DNA of 64,000 bases from an uncultured Poribacteria bacterium. Lineage in GTDB: Bacteria > Poribacteria > WGA-4E > PCPOR2b. The DNA is taken from the NCBI GenBank assembly GCA_958296125.1, contig OY282444.1, positions 2,475,940 to 2,539,939 of the forward strand, given 5' to 3'. The number at the start of each line of letters is the position of its first letter. Position 1 is the first letter of the stretch. The notes under the pieces were generated by a model. It was not told the origin of the DNA. It searched no databases and was given only the letters and a program-made list of their open reading frames with translations. Positions 1 to 7,763 of this stretch are shown one piece after another. The position numbers and the translations under genes were made by a program.

Positions 1-435
1 TCCTCAAGCGGCTTGTCCGACGAGGAAATCGAGCAGATGGTTACAGATGCCGAAGAGCACGCCGAAGAAGATTCGCAAAGGAGAGAGGAGGCCGAGGCTC
101 GCAACAGTGCCGACTCGCTAATTTATAGCACGGAAAAGTCCCTCAACGAATATGGGGATAAAATCGCTGAAGCAGATTGCAACGAAGTCCAGAGGGCGAT
201 CGAAAAGTTAAGGGAAGCGTTGAACGGAAATGATATCGAAGCCATTAAGGCAGATACCGATGCGCTGACGCAAGCGAGCCATAAATTGGCAGAAGTAATG
301 TATGCCCAAGCAGCAGCCGAATCCGAGGCTACAACGGAAGCAGAAGATGTAACAGCAACATCAGATGAAACTGTTGTCGATGCTGAAGCGGAAGTTGTTG
401 ATCGAAACACAGACGACAGGGCAGATAAAAAATAG
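1..435 (+). CDS. dnaK: DnaK chaperone, C-terminal part only (start lies before the window)
   Basis: The frame is open from the first base and reads a typical DnaK helical-lid segment: SSSGLSDEEIEQMVTDAEEH, followed by a charged helical stretch with a conserved N-S-A-D-S-L-I-Y core, and then an acidic, alanine- and glutamate-rich disordered tail ending in D-R-A-D-K-K. The nucleotide-binding domain and the beta part of the substrate domain lie upstream of the window. DnaK is the ATP-driven Hsp70 that cycles on unfolded proteins in the cytoplasm with DnaJ and GrpE. dnaJ follows after 12 bp on the same strand, which is the classic arrangement and supports the call. An internal TTG at 13 is not a start; it is a leucine inside the lid. 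Confidence 0.93.
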   Translation, partial: SSSGLSDEEIEQMVTDAEEHAEEDSQRREEAEARNSADSLIYSTEKSLNEYGDKIAEADCNEVQRAIEKLREALNGNDIEAIKADTDALTQASHKLAEVMYAQAAAESEATTEAEDVTATSDETVVDAEAEVVDRNTDDRADKK

Positions 436-447
436 TAGGGAGGAGCC

Positions 448-1584
448 ATGGCACCAAAACGTGACTATTACGAAGTGCTCAATGTCAGTCGAAACGCAGG
501 CGAAGATGAAATTAAGAAAGCTTACCGTAAGCTGGCAATTAAATACCACCCTGATAAAAATCCTGATAATAACGAAGCCGAAGAAAAATTCAAAGAGGCA
601 ACCGAAGCATACGAGGTATTGCGTGACTCCGAAAAACGTAGCCGCTATGACCAGTTTGGTCATGCAGGGCTAGAAGGAATGATGGGGGCAGGTGGATTTG
701 ACTTTGGTAACTTTGAGGATATCGTCGGGGATATTTTCGGTGACTTTGGTGATATCTTCGGAGTTGGTGGATCTAGCCGCAGGCAGGGAGGCCCGAAACG
801 TGGGCGAAGCCTCCAATATGATCTGCAAATCTCCTTAGAGGATGTCATGCTTGGAAAGGCCTTGACCATTGATGTCCCTCGCTTGGAGACCTGTCAAACC
901 TGTCACGGTACTGGTGCTGAAGTCGGATCCAAACCTGAGACCTGTCCAGAATGTTTTGGGCGTGGACAGGTCACACGCACACAAGGCTTCTTTAGTATGT
1001 CGCGCACCTGCCCACGGTGTCAAGGTAATGGTCGAGTGATTCCAAACCCTTGTAACGAGTGCAGCGGTCAGGGGCTTGTTCGGAAGGTCCGCCAGATTAA
1101 GGTTCACATCCCCAAGGGGATTGACACTGGGGCTAAAATTCAGATGCGGAGTGAAGGCGAAGCAGGAGTCAACGGTGGACCGCCTGGTGACCTCTTTGTT
1201 ATGATTCGCGTGGCACCGCACGAATTTTTTGTAAGGGAAAACAATGATCTGGTGACAAGGGCAAAGATTTCATTCCCACAAGCTGCGCTTGGCACCACCA
1301 TTGAAATCCCGACGATTGATGGCACAACCAAACTCACGGTCCCCAGCGGCACACAATTTGGTGCGCGGTTACGAATTCCCAATAAGGGAGTTCCCTACTA
1401 CAACCACTACGGTTCCGGGGATCTCATCGTTGAAATCCAAGTCGAAACCCCAACGAACTTAACAGAACCAGAAAAAGAGCTTTTGGAAGCGTTTGGGCGG
1501 GCTCGCGATGAAGGCGAGGACGAAGAACGTTCAGGCTTTTTCGATAAACTTTTCCATCGCCATGATGACCACGATGAAAGCTGA
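448..1584 (+). CDS. dnaJ: Chaperone protein DnaJ (Hsp40, type I)
   Basis: Co-chaperone that delivers unfolded clients to DnaK and stimulates its ATPase. The 378 residues carry the full type I layout. A J domain occupies residues 5-70 with the catalytic HPD triad at 34-36. A Gly/Phe-rich linker follows at about 72-115. Four CxxCxGxG zinc motifs lie near residues 149, 166, 188 and 202 ([32 protein letters not shown]), and then the two C-terminal beta-barrel domains. The start is set by a strong GGGAGGAG Shine-Dalgarno just upstream. It is in operon spacing with the dnaK end and is followed by prmA after about 170 bp. Length and motif order are normal for the family; nothing is broken. Confidence 0.97.
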   Translation: MAPKRDYYEVLNVSRNAGEDEIKKAYRKLAIKYHPDKNPDNNEAEEKFKEATEAYEVLRDSEKRSRYDQFGHAGLEGMMGAGGFDFGNFEDIVGDIFGDFGDIFGVGGSSRRQGGPKRGRSLQYDLQISLEDVMLGKALTIDVPRLETCQTCHGTGAEVGSKPETCPECFGRGQVTRTQGFFSMSRTCPRCQGNGRVIPNPCNECSGQGLVRKVRQIKVHIPKGIDTGAKIQMRSEGEAGVNGGPPGDLFVMIRVAPHEFFVRENNDLVTRAKISFPQAALGTTIEIPTIDGTTKLTVPSGTQFGARLRIPNKGVPYYNHYGSGDLIVEIQVETPTNLTEPEKELLEAFGRARDEGEDEERSGFFDKLFHRHDDHDES

Positions 1585-1751
1585 CGGTTTGGAATGGATG
1601 AGAAAACCGCATAAAAAAAGCGGCGAATACCGCTTCCACGAACTCCCTCTGGCTTACTGTGTCGCAGGCACATTACGGCCAGGCAGTCCGACATTTTGGG
1701 GACTTTCCACCCAGGCAGTGCGGATCACTCATAATGCGTCAGGTGTTCGAT

Positions 1752-2717
1752 ATGAAATGGGCTCAGGTAACAATCGCAACCTCTCAAGAAGCATCGGACG
1801 CTGTCACAAACTATCTCTTTGAACACAGTGCAACGGGCATTGAGATAAGAGATAACCCCTCCTCAAATTCTACCGCCGTTACACTAATCTCCTACTTCCC
1901 GACGGACGATCTCATCGGTGAGCGCGTCCAAGATTTGCGCGAATTTCTAGCCAGCTTAGTTCAAACCGGAATCGATACGCAGCCTGAAAAGGTCTCGATC
2001 AAGTCCATTAAGGAAGATAATTGGTCAGAGCAGTGGCGGTCAGCCTTCCCACCTCAAAAGGTCGGAAAACGTTTGGTAATTGCGCCGACATGGGACGATA
2101 TTGTATCTGAACCATCTGAAATCTTGATCCAATTGGATCCGGGCATGGCATTCGGCACAGGACAACATGCTACAACGCAACTCGCATTAGAATTACTGGA
2201 GGCAGCCATCAAGGCAGACGATGTTATCGCTGATATTGGATCTGGATCTGGCATCTTGGCAATTGCAGCCGCCAAGCTGGGTGCCAAGCAGGTTGATGCC
2301 GTTGATTTGGATACAACAACGATTCCAATTGCCCAAAACAATATTCGACTCAACAAGGCCGAATCAGTCATCCGTTTGTATCATGGCGATGGACTGAACG
2401 CGCTTGACAGGCAAATTTCTTTTACATCATCTGAAAAGACTGGGGCGATCGATTTGCCTTTTCCGAAATATCCGCTCATTGTCGCCAATATTCTCACAAA
2501 AGTCATCTTACCGATGATTCCTCAATGTCCGAAATTCCTTGAGCCGATGGGGCGGTTGATACTGTCGGGGATTCTGGTCCAAGAGGCACGGCAGGTCGAG
2601 ATCCAGTTGGAGGCAAATGGCTTCCGAGTGCTTGAGACCCGTCGCCTGAAAGCAAGAAGTGAGGCAACGCAAGGCGAGGAGAATTGGGTTGGGATTTTAG
2701 CGCAGATGGAAAAGTGA
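1752..2717 (+). CDS. prmA: Ribosomal protein L11 methyltransferase PrmA
   Basis: SAM-dependent enzyme that trimethylates ribosomal protein L11. The N-terminal recognition domain begins MKWAQVTIATSQEA. The Rossmann domain holds motif I DIGSGSG near residue 161, with the acidic end of strand 2 at AVDLD. The family-typical VANIL block lies in a 'PLIVANILTKVILP' context. The frame is open further upstream (ATG at 1659 and 1734), but I chose ATG 1752 because the protein then starts exactly where PrmA proteins do and an AGGTG sits 6 nt upstream. This gives 321 residues, slightly longer than usual. The gene follows dnaK-dnaJ, a neighbourhood seen in many bacteria. It converges on the minus-strand deacylase gene downstream. 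Confidence 0.93.
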   Translation: MKWAQVTIATSQEASDAVTNYLFEHSATGIEIRDNPSSNSTAVTLISYFPTDDLIGERVQDLREFLASLVQTGIDTQPEKVSIKSIKEDNWSEQWRSAFPPQKVGKRLVIAPTWDDIVSEPSEILIQLDPGMAFGTGQHATTQLALELLEAAIKADDVIADIGSGSGILAIAAAKLGAKQVDAVDLDTTTIPIAQNNIRLNKAESVIRLYHGDGLNALDRQISFTSSEKTGAIDLPFPKYPLIVANILTKVILPMIPQCPKFLEPMGRLILSGILVQEARQVEIQLEANGFRVLETRRLKARSEATQGEENWVGILAQMEK

Positions 2718-2838
2718 TAAGGAAGTTTTCAGAACGGAAGAACCAAAGAATGAAAGCGAGCAGATTGAGCGTAGGGCGCGTTGACATTTGACAAAATGCT
2801 TTGCGTTAAATCCCGACCGTCGTCTCGTTCTCTCCCCG

Positions 2839-3822
2839 CTACTGGATGTACTTAGACGGAATACCGATCTTCCCAACCGATTCACCGCTGGCAACCATCG
2901 GGTATACTGGACGCGACCAGAAGATACCACTTTCGGAAGCTCGGATGGTCTCCCGCAAATGACCAAAGACATCACAAATCTCCGCAATCGGCTGATACGC
3001 TTCAACCCGATCATACAGATTCGCTTGGTAGTACACAAAGCCGCCCTGATCGCTACAGAGTGATACAAATCGATCGATAATGACCTGCTGCTGGGGCAGT
3101 ATCGGCTCGCCATCAATAAAGCCGTAGTATTTAAGGATGTTCAGTAGACCCTGCACACCTTTTGCGATGCTGGCAGAGTCCCAACCGTGACACCCCCCTA
3201 ACTCCGGATCAATCGTCGGAATCCCAATCTCCGGTGCGGCTTGGGCAAGTTGACCCTTCGGGCCCTTCTGATCAAAAATGTAACCCAGCCCAAAGATACG
3301 CGCCAACTCAAGGCAGGCTGCATGTTGGGGGTGTTTTGGGTCAACACGCACCCGAACCTCATCGATCATAGGGTGGACACCGCCTTGATGGAGGTCAATG
3401 CAGTAGTCGGCTTGGCGGATGACCGTATGAAAGAGCTTGTAAGCAATTCGTTCACTGGAGGTGCCGTCGGGACGGCCCGGGAAGCAGCGATTCATTTTCA
3501 TGTTATCGACGGGGCTGTGAGCTTGTCTAGCGTGAAACGCGTGAAAATTCACGATCGGAACAGCAATAATCCTGCCCCGCAGATTACCAGGGTGAATCTG
3601 GCGTAAAATCTCATGGATGACGGCAATCCCGTTAAGCTCGTCCCCATCGCTCGCCGCTTGCAGGTAGAGCGTTTTCCCACCCTGTGCACCGTTAACTAAA
3701 ACGATTGGCAATCGGAAGGGCGTACCATCCTGCATATTCCCCACTTTTAGATGTCCTTCGACGCTTTGTCCCGGTTCTGCTATCAATGAGCCGACGACAA
3801 GTTTGGCTCGGTTCCTGTCCAC
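2839..3822 (-). CDS. Succinylglutamate desuccinylase/aspartoacylase-family (M14-like) deacylase
   Basis: Predicted zinc-dependent amidohydrolase of the AstE/AspA family (327 residues). The central motifs are LVNGAQGGKTLYLQAA followed by SDGDELNG, which occupies the place of the family HGDE zinc motif. Further on come 'MNRCFPGRPDGTSSERIAY', the motif that follows the first lobe, and 'DYCIDLHQGG', which supplies the second histidine ligand. The C-terminal third is a beta domain ending in GIPSKYIQ. The start is GTG with GAAGGGG 8 nt upstream. In the first zinc motif the histidine is aspartate (DGDE), so the metal site may differ from textbook members. The substrate cannot be told. A likely promoter and direct-repeat operator lie just upstream. 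Confidence 0.8.
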   Translation of the reverse strand: MDRNRAKLVVGSLIAEPGQSVEGHLKVGNMQDGTPFRLPIVLVNGAQGGKTLYLQAASDGDELNGIAVIHEILRQIHPGNLRGRIIAVPIVNFHAFHARQAHSPVDNMKMNRCFPGRPDGTSSERIAYKLFHTVIRQADYCIDLHQGGVHPMIDEVRVRVDPKHPQHAACLELARIFGLGYIFDQKGPKGQLAQAAPEIGIPTIDPELGGCHGWDSASIAKGVQGLLNILKYYGFIDGEPILPQQQVIIDRFVSLCSDQGGFVYYQANLYDRVEAYQPIAEICDVFGHLRETIRASESGIFWSRPVYPMVASGESVGKIGIPSKYIQ

Positions 3823-3875
3823 CTACACGTTCCCCTTCAAATCTAAAATTAGGATATTCCGCTATGTTCAGAGGC

Positions 3876-3905
3876 ATTTTAACACCTACCATCGGTGGTT
3901 GACAA
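3876..3905 (-). promoter_or_regulatory. Sigma-70-type promoter for the deacylase gene
   Basis: On the minus strand TTGTCA (3905-3900) is followed by an 18-nt spacer and TAAAAT (3881-3876). Each hexamer matches consensus at five of six positions. It would give a leader of about 45 nt before the GTG at 3822. Found by eye only. Confidence 0.5.
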
Positions 3906-3945
3906 TAGGAAAAATGCCTCCACGCTTCATACCCCCGTTGCAAAA

Positions 3946-3978
3946 TGTATCGTGTTGCAAAATGTAACACATCAAGCA
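3946..3978. repeat. Two direct copies of a 13-bp motif upstream of the deacylase promoter
   Basis: GTTGCAAAATGTA occurs twice, separated by TCGT, giving a 17-bp period. The second copy is followed by ACA, so it approaches the partial palindrome TGTT-N9-AACA. A related sequence in the opposite orientation (CACATTTTGAAAC) lies about 80 bp further on. The position is about 40-75 bp upstream of the -35 box of the minus-strand promoter, which would suit an activator site. Confidence 0.45.
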
Positions 3979-4151
3979 CAAATCCTGTGTTGACGCACTG
4001 CAGCGCACTTTTCCCCTTCAAGTAACCTTCCCTGACCTTTCTCAACTGTCACATTTTGAAACGATCCAAATATTCTATTCCGATCAACGCCTTCTCCCGG
4101 AAGCTTAGTCATAGCAAGGGCTAAAGCCCATTTATAGATCTAGATGCGAAG

Positions 4152-4169
4152 TTGGCACGGTTTATGCTT
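4152..4169 (+). promoter_or_regulatory. Candidate sigma-54 (-24/-12) promoter
   Basis: The sequence TTGGCACGGTTTATGCTT matches the RpoN consensus TTGGCACG-N4-TTGCTT at all but one informative position. It keeps the exact GG-N10-GC spacing (GG 4154-4155, GC 4166-4167). Transcription would start near 4179, about 138 nt before the ATG at 4317. No rpoN or enhancer-binding regulator is visible in the window, so this rests on the match alone. Confidence 0.45.
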
Positions 4170-4215
4170 AATAGCCCTCCCGTATCGCTATGGTGGAGGC
4201 TGTTACTCCACTTGA

Positions 4216-4241
4216 GGTAAACGCATGTAAACTTGTTTACC
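4216..4241 (+). promoter_or_regulatory. Short hairpin in the leader of the BtrH-N-like gene
   Basis: GGTAAAC (4216-4222) pairs perfectly with GTTTACC (4235-4241) around a 12-nt loop. Two further TAAAC repeats lie close by. It sits between the proposed sigma-54 start site and the ATG and could be a leader stem or a protein-binding palindrome. No run of T follows, so it is not a classic terminator. Confidence 0.35.
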
Positions 4242-4316
4242 TAGTAAACCCCGCCATCATTTTATGTTGGGGAAAACCCGACACAAAGGCTGTGAAAAAA
4301 GCTGGGAGAAGTAACA

Positions 4317-5405
4317 ATGAATCAACCAATGACCTTAGCACGACCTATAGACTACCTCCACACCGTCCAAGAAGCCCTGAAGTACCGCAAGGAAGATGTT
4401 TCATACACCTATCTGATGGGTGCGTCCGGTGAAGCCTTCCGTTTCTTTTATAACCGCGCTAACCCTGAAGCGGGGATGAATACCTTCTTTCACAACCCAC
4501 TGCGTGCAACCTGCCGGACACTTGGCTATAGCTTCGAGATCTTATACGATGATACCTACGAGGCTGCATCAGAGCGGCTCCAAGAAAATACGTGCGCTGG
4601 AAAGCCGACATTATTACCGTTCGACGATTCCTGTCCATTCCTTACCAAGGACGACGGGCCCGAAACCCTTATCTGCCAAAACGGCTCTCGGTATCAGATT
4701 AAAGCCGCCAATCTCCACAAACAGTGGCATCCGAGCGGTGGATTTCTTGAATTGGGGCCCCACGGCTACTACCAATTTGTGATCGGCGAGCGGGAGCGCG
4801 AACCCAAGGGCCGCGACGCAGCCCTAGGCACCTTGCGCGTTGCGAGAAAATTAGCAGAGACTCGTCGAAAAATCCACGGTTGTACAATCGGCCTCGCAGC
4901 CTATGACGAACTCATCGCACACTTGAGCGGTCTGCTGAGTCGAAGGAGAAAGCTGACTGAGCATAACGTTTCTAAAGTTATGAAGTGGAGCGGACAACCG
5001 TTGACACAATTTATTGAAGCGCGAACCGCAGCTGTAGACTATCTACAGATGATCCGGGAACACTTTGAAGCTGAGGAACTAGAGCACCTGGATAAAGCGA
5101 TTGCTGAATACCAGAAGGTTGTAAAATTACTCAAAGCTGTTCAACGGGTACTGCCTTCACTTGAAGCCCACGAAACTTCCCCAACAGATGCAAAGTCCAA
5201 GGTCCGACTCGGCTTGGGATTATCTCGGATTGGCTTGTGGATGCATCCGAATCGAGAGCCACAGACCCCGAAAGAAGCGATGAGCCACTTCAAGCCGAAA
5301 TGTCGTGCAGCGATTAAAGTGCTCCAAAAAACCGTCGTAGCGGAGACAAAAGCAACCAAAGAGATTCAGAACGTGCTTCAAACTAGTGAAAAGACGAAGA
5401 TGTAA
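4317..5405 (+). CDS. Uncharacterised protein with BtrH-N/papain-like features
   Basis: 362 residues, no signal peptide and no membrane span. Residues 33-43 read LMGASGEAFRF, resembling the nucleophile-side motif of BtrH-N / C39-like acyltransferase folds. Residues around 188-196 read GLAAYDELI, resembling the 'GLAAYDxWI' block I remember from the same group. A cysteine-rich stretch (CPFLTKDDGPETLIC) lies between them. The C-terminal 150 residues are helical and lysine-rich, probably a coiled bundle. The substrate and reaction are unknown. The gene ends 35 bp before an ABC exporter on the same strand, so the two may be co-transcribed. A possible sigma-54 promoter precedes it. The family assignment is an impression from short motifs, not an alignment. 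Confidence 0.45.
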   Translation: MNQPMTLARPIDYLHTVQEALKYRKEDVSYTYLMGASGEAFRFFYNRANPEAGMNTFFHNPLRATCRTLGYSFEILYDDTYEAASERLQENTCAGKPTLLPFDDSCPFLTKDDGPETLICQNGSRYQIKAANLHKQWHPSGGFLELGPHGYYQFVIGEREREPKGRDAALGTLRVARKLAETRRKIHGCTIGLAAYDELIAHLSGLLSRRRKLTEHNVSKVMKWSGQPLTQFIEARTAAVDYLQMIREHFEAEELEHLDKAIAEYQKVVKLLKAVQRVLPSLEAHETSPTDAKSKVRLGLGLSRIGLWMHPNREPQTPKEAMSHFKPKCRAAIKVLQKTVVAETKATKEIQNVLQTSEKTKM

Positions 5406-5440
5406 GCAGTGACTGAATTGTAGGGACTTGGAGGTCCGCG

Positions 5441-7750
5441 ATGAAACAGTTTTTCAGATTATTCGCATACGCGAAACCTTATATACCTAAGCTGATTCTC
5501 GGTTTTTTCTTGGTCGTGCTTGTCGGACAGTCGCCGCTATTTATGCCGCTTGTTCAGAAATTCGTCATTGATGACCTTTTGATACCTGCTAATAAACCGA
5601 TCGCAAGCGTCAATTTGATGTTTCGGGATGATTTAGACAATCAGGTGGGGCTTTCTAACAGGCTGAGGCAAGAGTTTGAGGCACAAGGGATTTCACTCTC
5701 CTCAAGCACCGTTGTTTCAATTGAAAAGCAGGGCGAAAAATGGAAACTCAACGACACCGAAACGGGTCAGAAATACCGCATCAATCAGAAGGTGTTTCGG
5801 CTTGACTCAGAGTTCCAGAAGAAGGAATATTTAGAAAAACTTGCGGGTGTGACGGATTCAGCGGAACTCCAAGGGATGCCAGATCCTTTGCGTAAGGAGT
5901 TTGATAGAGCCTCCAAAAAGTTGCATAAAGCGTTCAGAGACCGGGACATTCTGCTATCTTCAAAGGCAATTGTCTCGGTTGAAGAGGCAGGCAGCCGCTG
6001 GCTCGTCATTGATAGGGCAAATGAAAAACAGCATACAATCTGGAAAGAAAACGGTAAGCTATACGCCGCCGAGGATGGAATCAAGGTTTATACCGCAATG
6101 CTTGCATATACCTTGCTAGGGCGTGAATTCGATTACACGCTGGTCGACTGGTTGATTATTATCCTTGTTCTTATTGTTGTCTACTATGCGATTTTCGGTA
6201 TCCTCTCCTACCTCTGCACTTACGTGATGACATGGGTCAGTCAGCGTATCCTATTTGACTTGAGAAATAAGGTGTTCTCTCACCTTCAATCGTTGTCGAT
6301 GGGTTTCTATGAAGCCCAAGGGACGGGACAGATCATCTCACGGGTCAGGGAGGATGTCGCTTCGCTGCGGAATCTCGCCACCGAAACAACGATTCGGATC
6401 GTCACTGATGCGGTAACTTTCATCCTCATGCTTGGTCTCATGCTGTACTGGAATTGGAAGTTGACCCTTTTCGCCTTACTCATCTTCCCACTAATCATCG
6501 GGAACTATCACATCTTCATCCAACGGCTGCGTCCAATGTGGCGGCAATGGCGGCACAAGTGGGCGGACATCGCAACGGGGATGTACGAGGCGGTCGCGGG
6601 AGCCAAGGTCGTCAAGGCTTTTCATCGGGAACGTTATCATGAGCGACAGTTATTCCATAATATGCGCGAGACCCTTGAATCGAGAATCAAAATCATGGCA
6701 ACTCAAACAGCCATGAGGCGGGTTGCACTCTTTTTTCGGTCAATCGGCAGGGCGGCGGTCCTCTGTTATGGGGGGTATCTGGTCATTCAAGGTGATTTTA
6801 CCATCGGGGGAATGCTTGCTTTCTACCAGTTTATGGAACGCCTCCAAGAACCCATCATGAACCTAATTCGGGTCAATACACAAATTCAGGAGGCGATGAT
6901 TTCAGCTGAACGCGTTTTCGGTCTGCTCGATTCGGAGCCGACCGTTGAAGAGGCACCCGAGGCAATAACCCTTTCCAACATTCGCGGCCATGTCAAGTTT
7001 GATAACGTTTCCTTCCATTATGAACCAGAGAACCCGGTACTGCACAATATCAACCTTGAATCCAAGCCGGGGATGATGGTCGCGTTGGTGGGACCATCAG
7101 GGTGTGGAAAAACCACTATTGCGAACCTAATCTCCAGATTTTACGATCCGGTAGAGGGAAATATCTTCGTGGATGAGTATAACCTCCGCGACGTTTCGAT
7201 TAAATCGCTGCGAAATCAGATGGGAATTGTGTTGCAGGATAATTTCCTGTTTGCGGGTTCGGTTGCCGAGAACATACGATTTGGCAAACTCGGTGCTACG
7301 GACGAGGAAGTGGTGCAAGCCTCCCTCGCCGCCAACGCGCATCAGTTTATTGTCGATCAGTTGCCAGAGGGGTATGAGACAGAAGTTGGGGAACGCGGGA
7401 TGCGCCTCTCTGGTGGGCAGAAGCAGCGTATCGCCATTGCACGCACCATTTTACGAGACCCGCGCATCCTGATTCTGGACGAAGCGACCTCCAATTTGGA
7501 TACGGAATCTGAGGCACAGATTCAAGAGGCACTGGATCGGTTGATGCAGTCCAGAACCTCATTTGTCATCGCACACCGACTTTCAACCATCCTGAATGCA
7601 GATATGATTGCTGCGATGAAAGCGGGCAGGATTGTTGAGGTTGGCACCCATGAGCAGCTGTTAGCGGCTGATGGGATGTATGCAGATATGTATAACAAAC
7701 AGTTCAAAAATACAAATTCAATTGATGACGACTCTTCTTGGTCAGCATAG
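5441..7750 (+). CDS. ABC exporter (fused membrane and ATPase domains) with an N-terminal inserted domain
   Basis: A half-transporter of the MsbA/LmrA type that would dimerise in the inner membrane and use ATP to export a lipid, peptide or drug. Transmembrane helix 1 is near residues 17-38. The remaining five helices begin only near residue 230, followed by the 'LSMGFYEAQGTGQIISRVREDV' coupling region. The ATPase domain carries Walker A GPSGCGKTT near residue 550, the Q-loop GIVLQDNFLFAGSV, signature LSGGQKQR, Walker B ILILDEATSNLD and the H-loop AHRLST. At 769 residues it is about 170 longer than usual. The extra length is an extracytoplasmic insertion between helices 1 and 2 that contains an internal duplication. 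A GGAGG precedes the ATG. The substrate is not evident. Confidence 0.92.
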   Translation: MKQFFRLFAYAKPYIPKLILGFFLVVLVGQSPLFMPLVQKFVIDDLLIPANKPIASVNLMFRDDLDNQVGLSNRLRQEFEAQGISLSSSTVVSIEKQGEKWKLNDTETGQKYRINQKVFRLDSEFQKKEYLEKLAGVTDSAELQGMPDPLRKEFDRASKKLHKAFRDRDILLSSKAIVSVEEAGSRWLVIDRANEKQHTIWKENGKLYAAEDGIKVYTAMLAYTLLGREFDYTLVDWLIIILVLIVVYYAIFGILSYLCTYVMTWVSQRILFDLRNKVFSHLQSLSMGFYEAQGTGQIISRVREDVASLRNLATETTIRIVTDAVTFILMLGLMLYWNWKLTLFALLIFPLIIGNYHIFIQRLRPMWRQWRHKWADIATGMYEAVAGAKVVKAFHRERYHERQLFHNMRETLESRIKIMATQTAMRRVALFFRSIGRAAVLCYGGYLVIQGDFTIGGMLAFYQFMERLQEPIMNLIRVNTQIQEAMISAERVFGLLDSEPTVEEAPEAITLSNIRGHVKFDNVSFHYEPENPVLHNINLESKPGMMVALVGPSGCGKTTIANLISRFYDPVEGNIFVDEYNLRDVSIKSLRNQMGIVLQDNFLFAGSVAENIRFGKLGATDEEVVQASLAANAHQFIVDQLPEGYETEVGERGMRLSGGQKQRIAIARTILRDPRILILDEATSNLDTESEAQIQEALDRLMQSRTSFVIAHRLSTILNADMIAAMKAGRIVEVGTHEQLLAADGMYADMYNKQFKNTNSIDDDSSWSA

Positions 7751-7763
7751 ATAGGAGATAGTA

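Larger units (their letters stand above)
3823..4316. other. 494-bp divergent intergenic region
   Basis: The region lies between the minus-strand deacylase and the plus-strand BtrH-N-like gene. Its left half holds the minus-strand promoter and 13-bp direct repeats. Its right half holds a sigma-54-type promoter and a short hairpin facing the plus gene. The open frames that cross it are out of frame with both genes and show no family features, so I call no gene here. Confidence 0.6.

Noticed and set aside
1618-1635. AAGCGG/CCGCTT hairpin with a T tract on the minus strand between dnaJ and prmA
   Set aside because: It would terminate minus-strand transcription, but no minus-strand gene lies to its right before 2839. 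The stem is only six pairs and may be chance.
4190-4432. 80-codon frame overlapping the start of the BtrH-N-like gene
   Set aside because: It overlaps the larger gene in another frame, has no ribosome site and no recognisable features.
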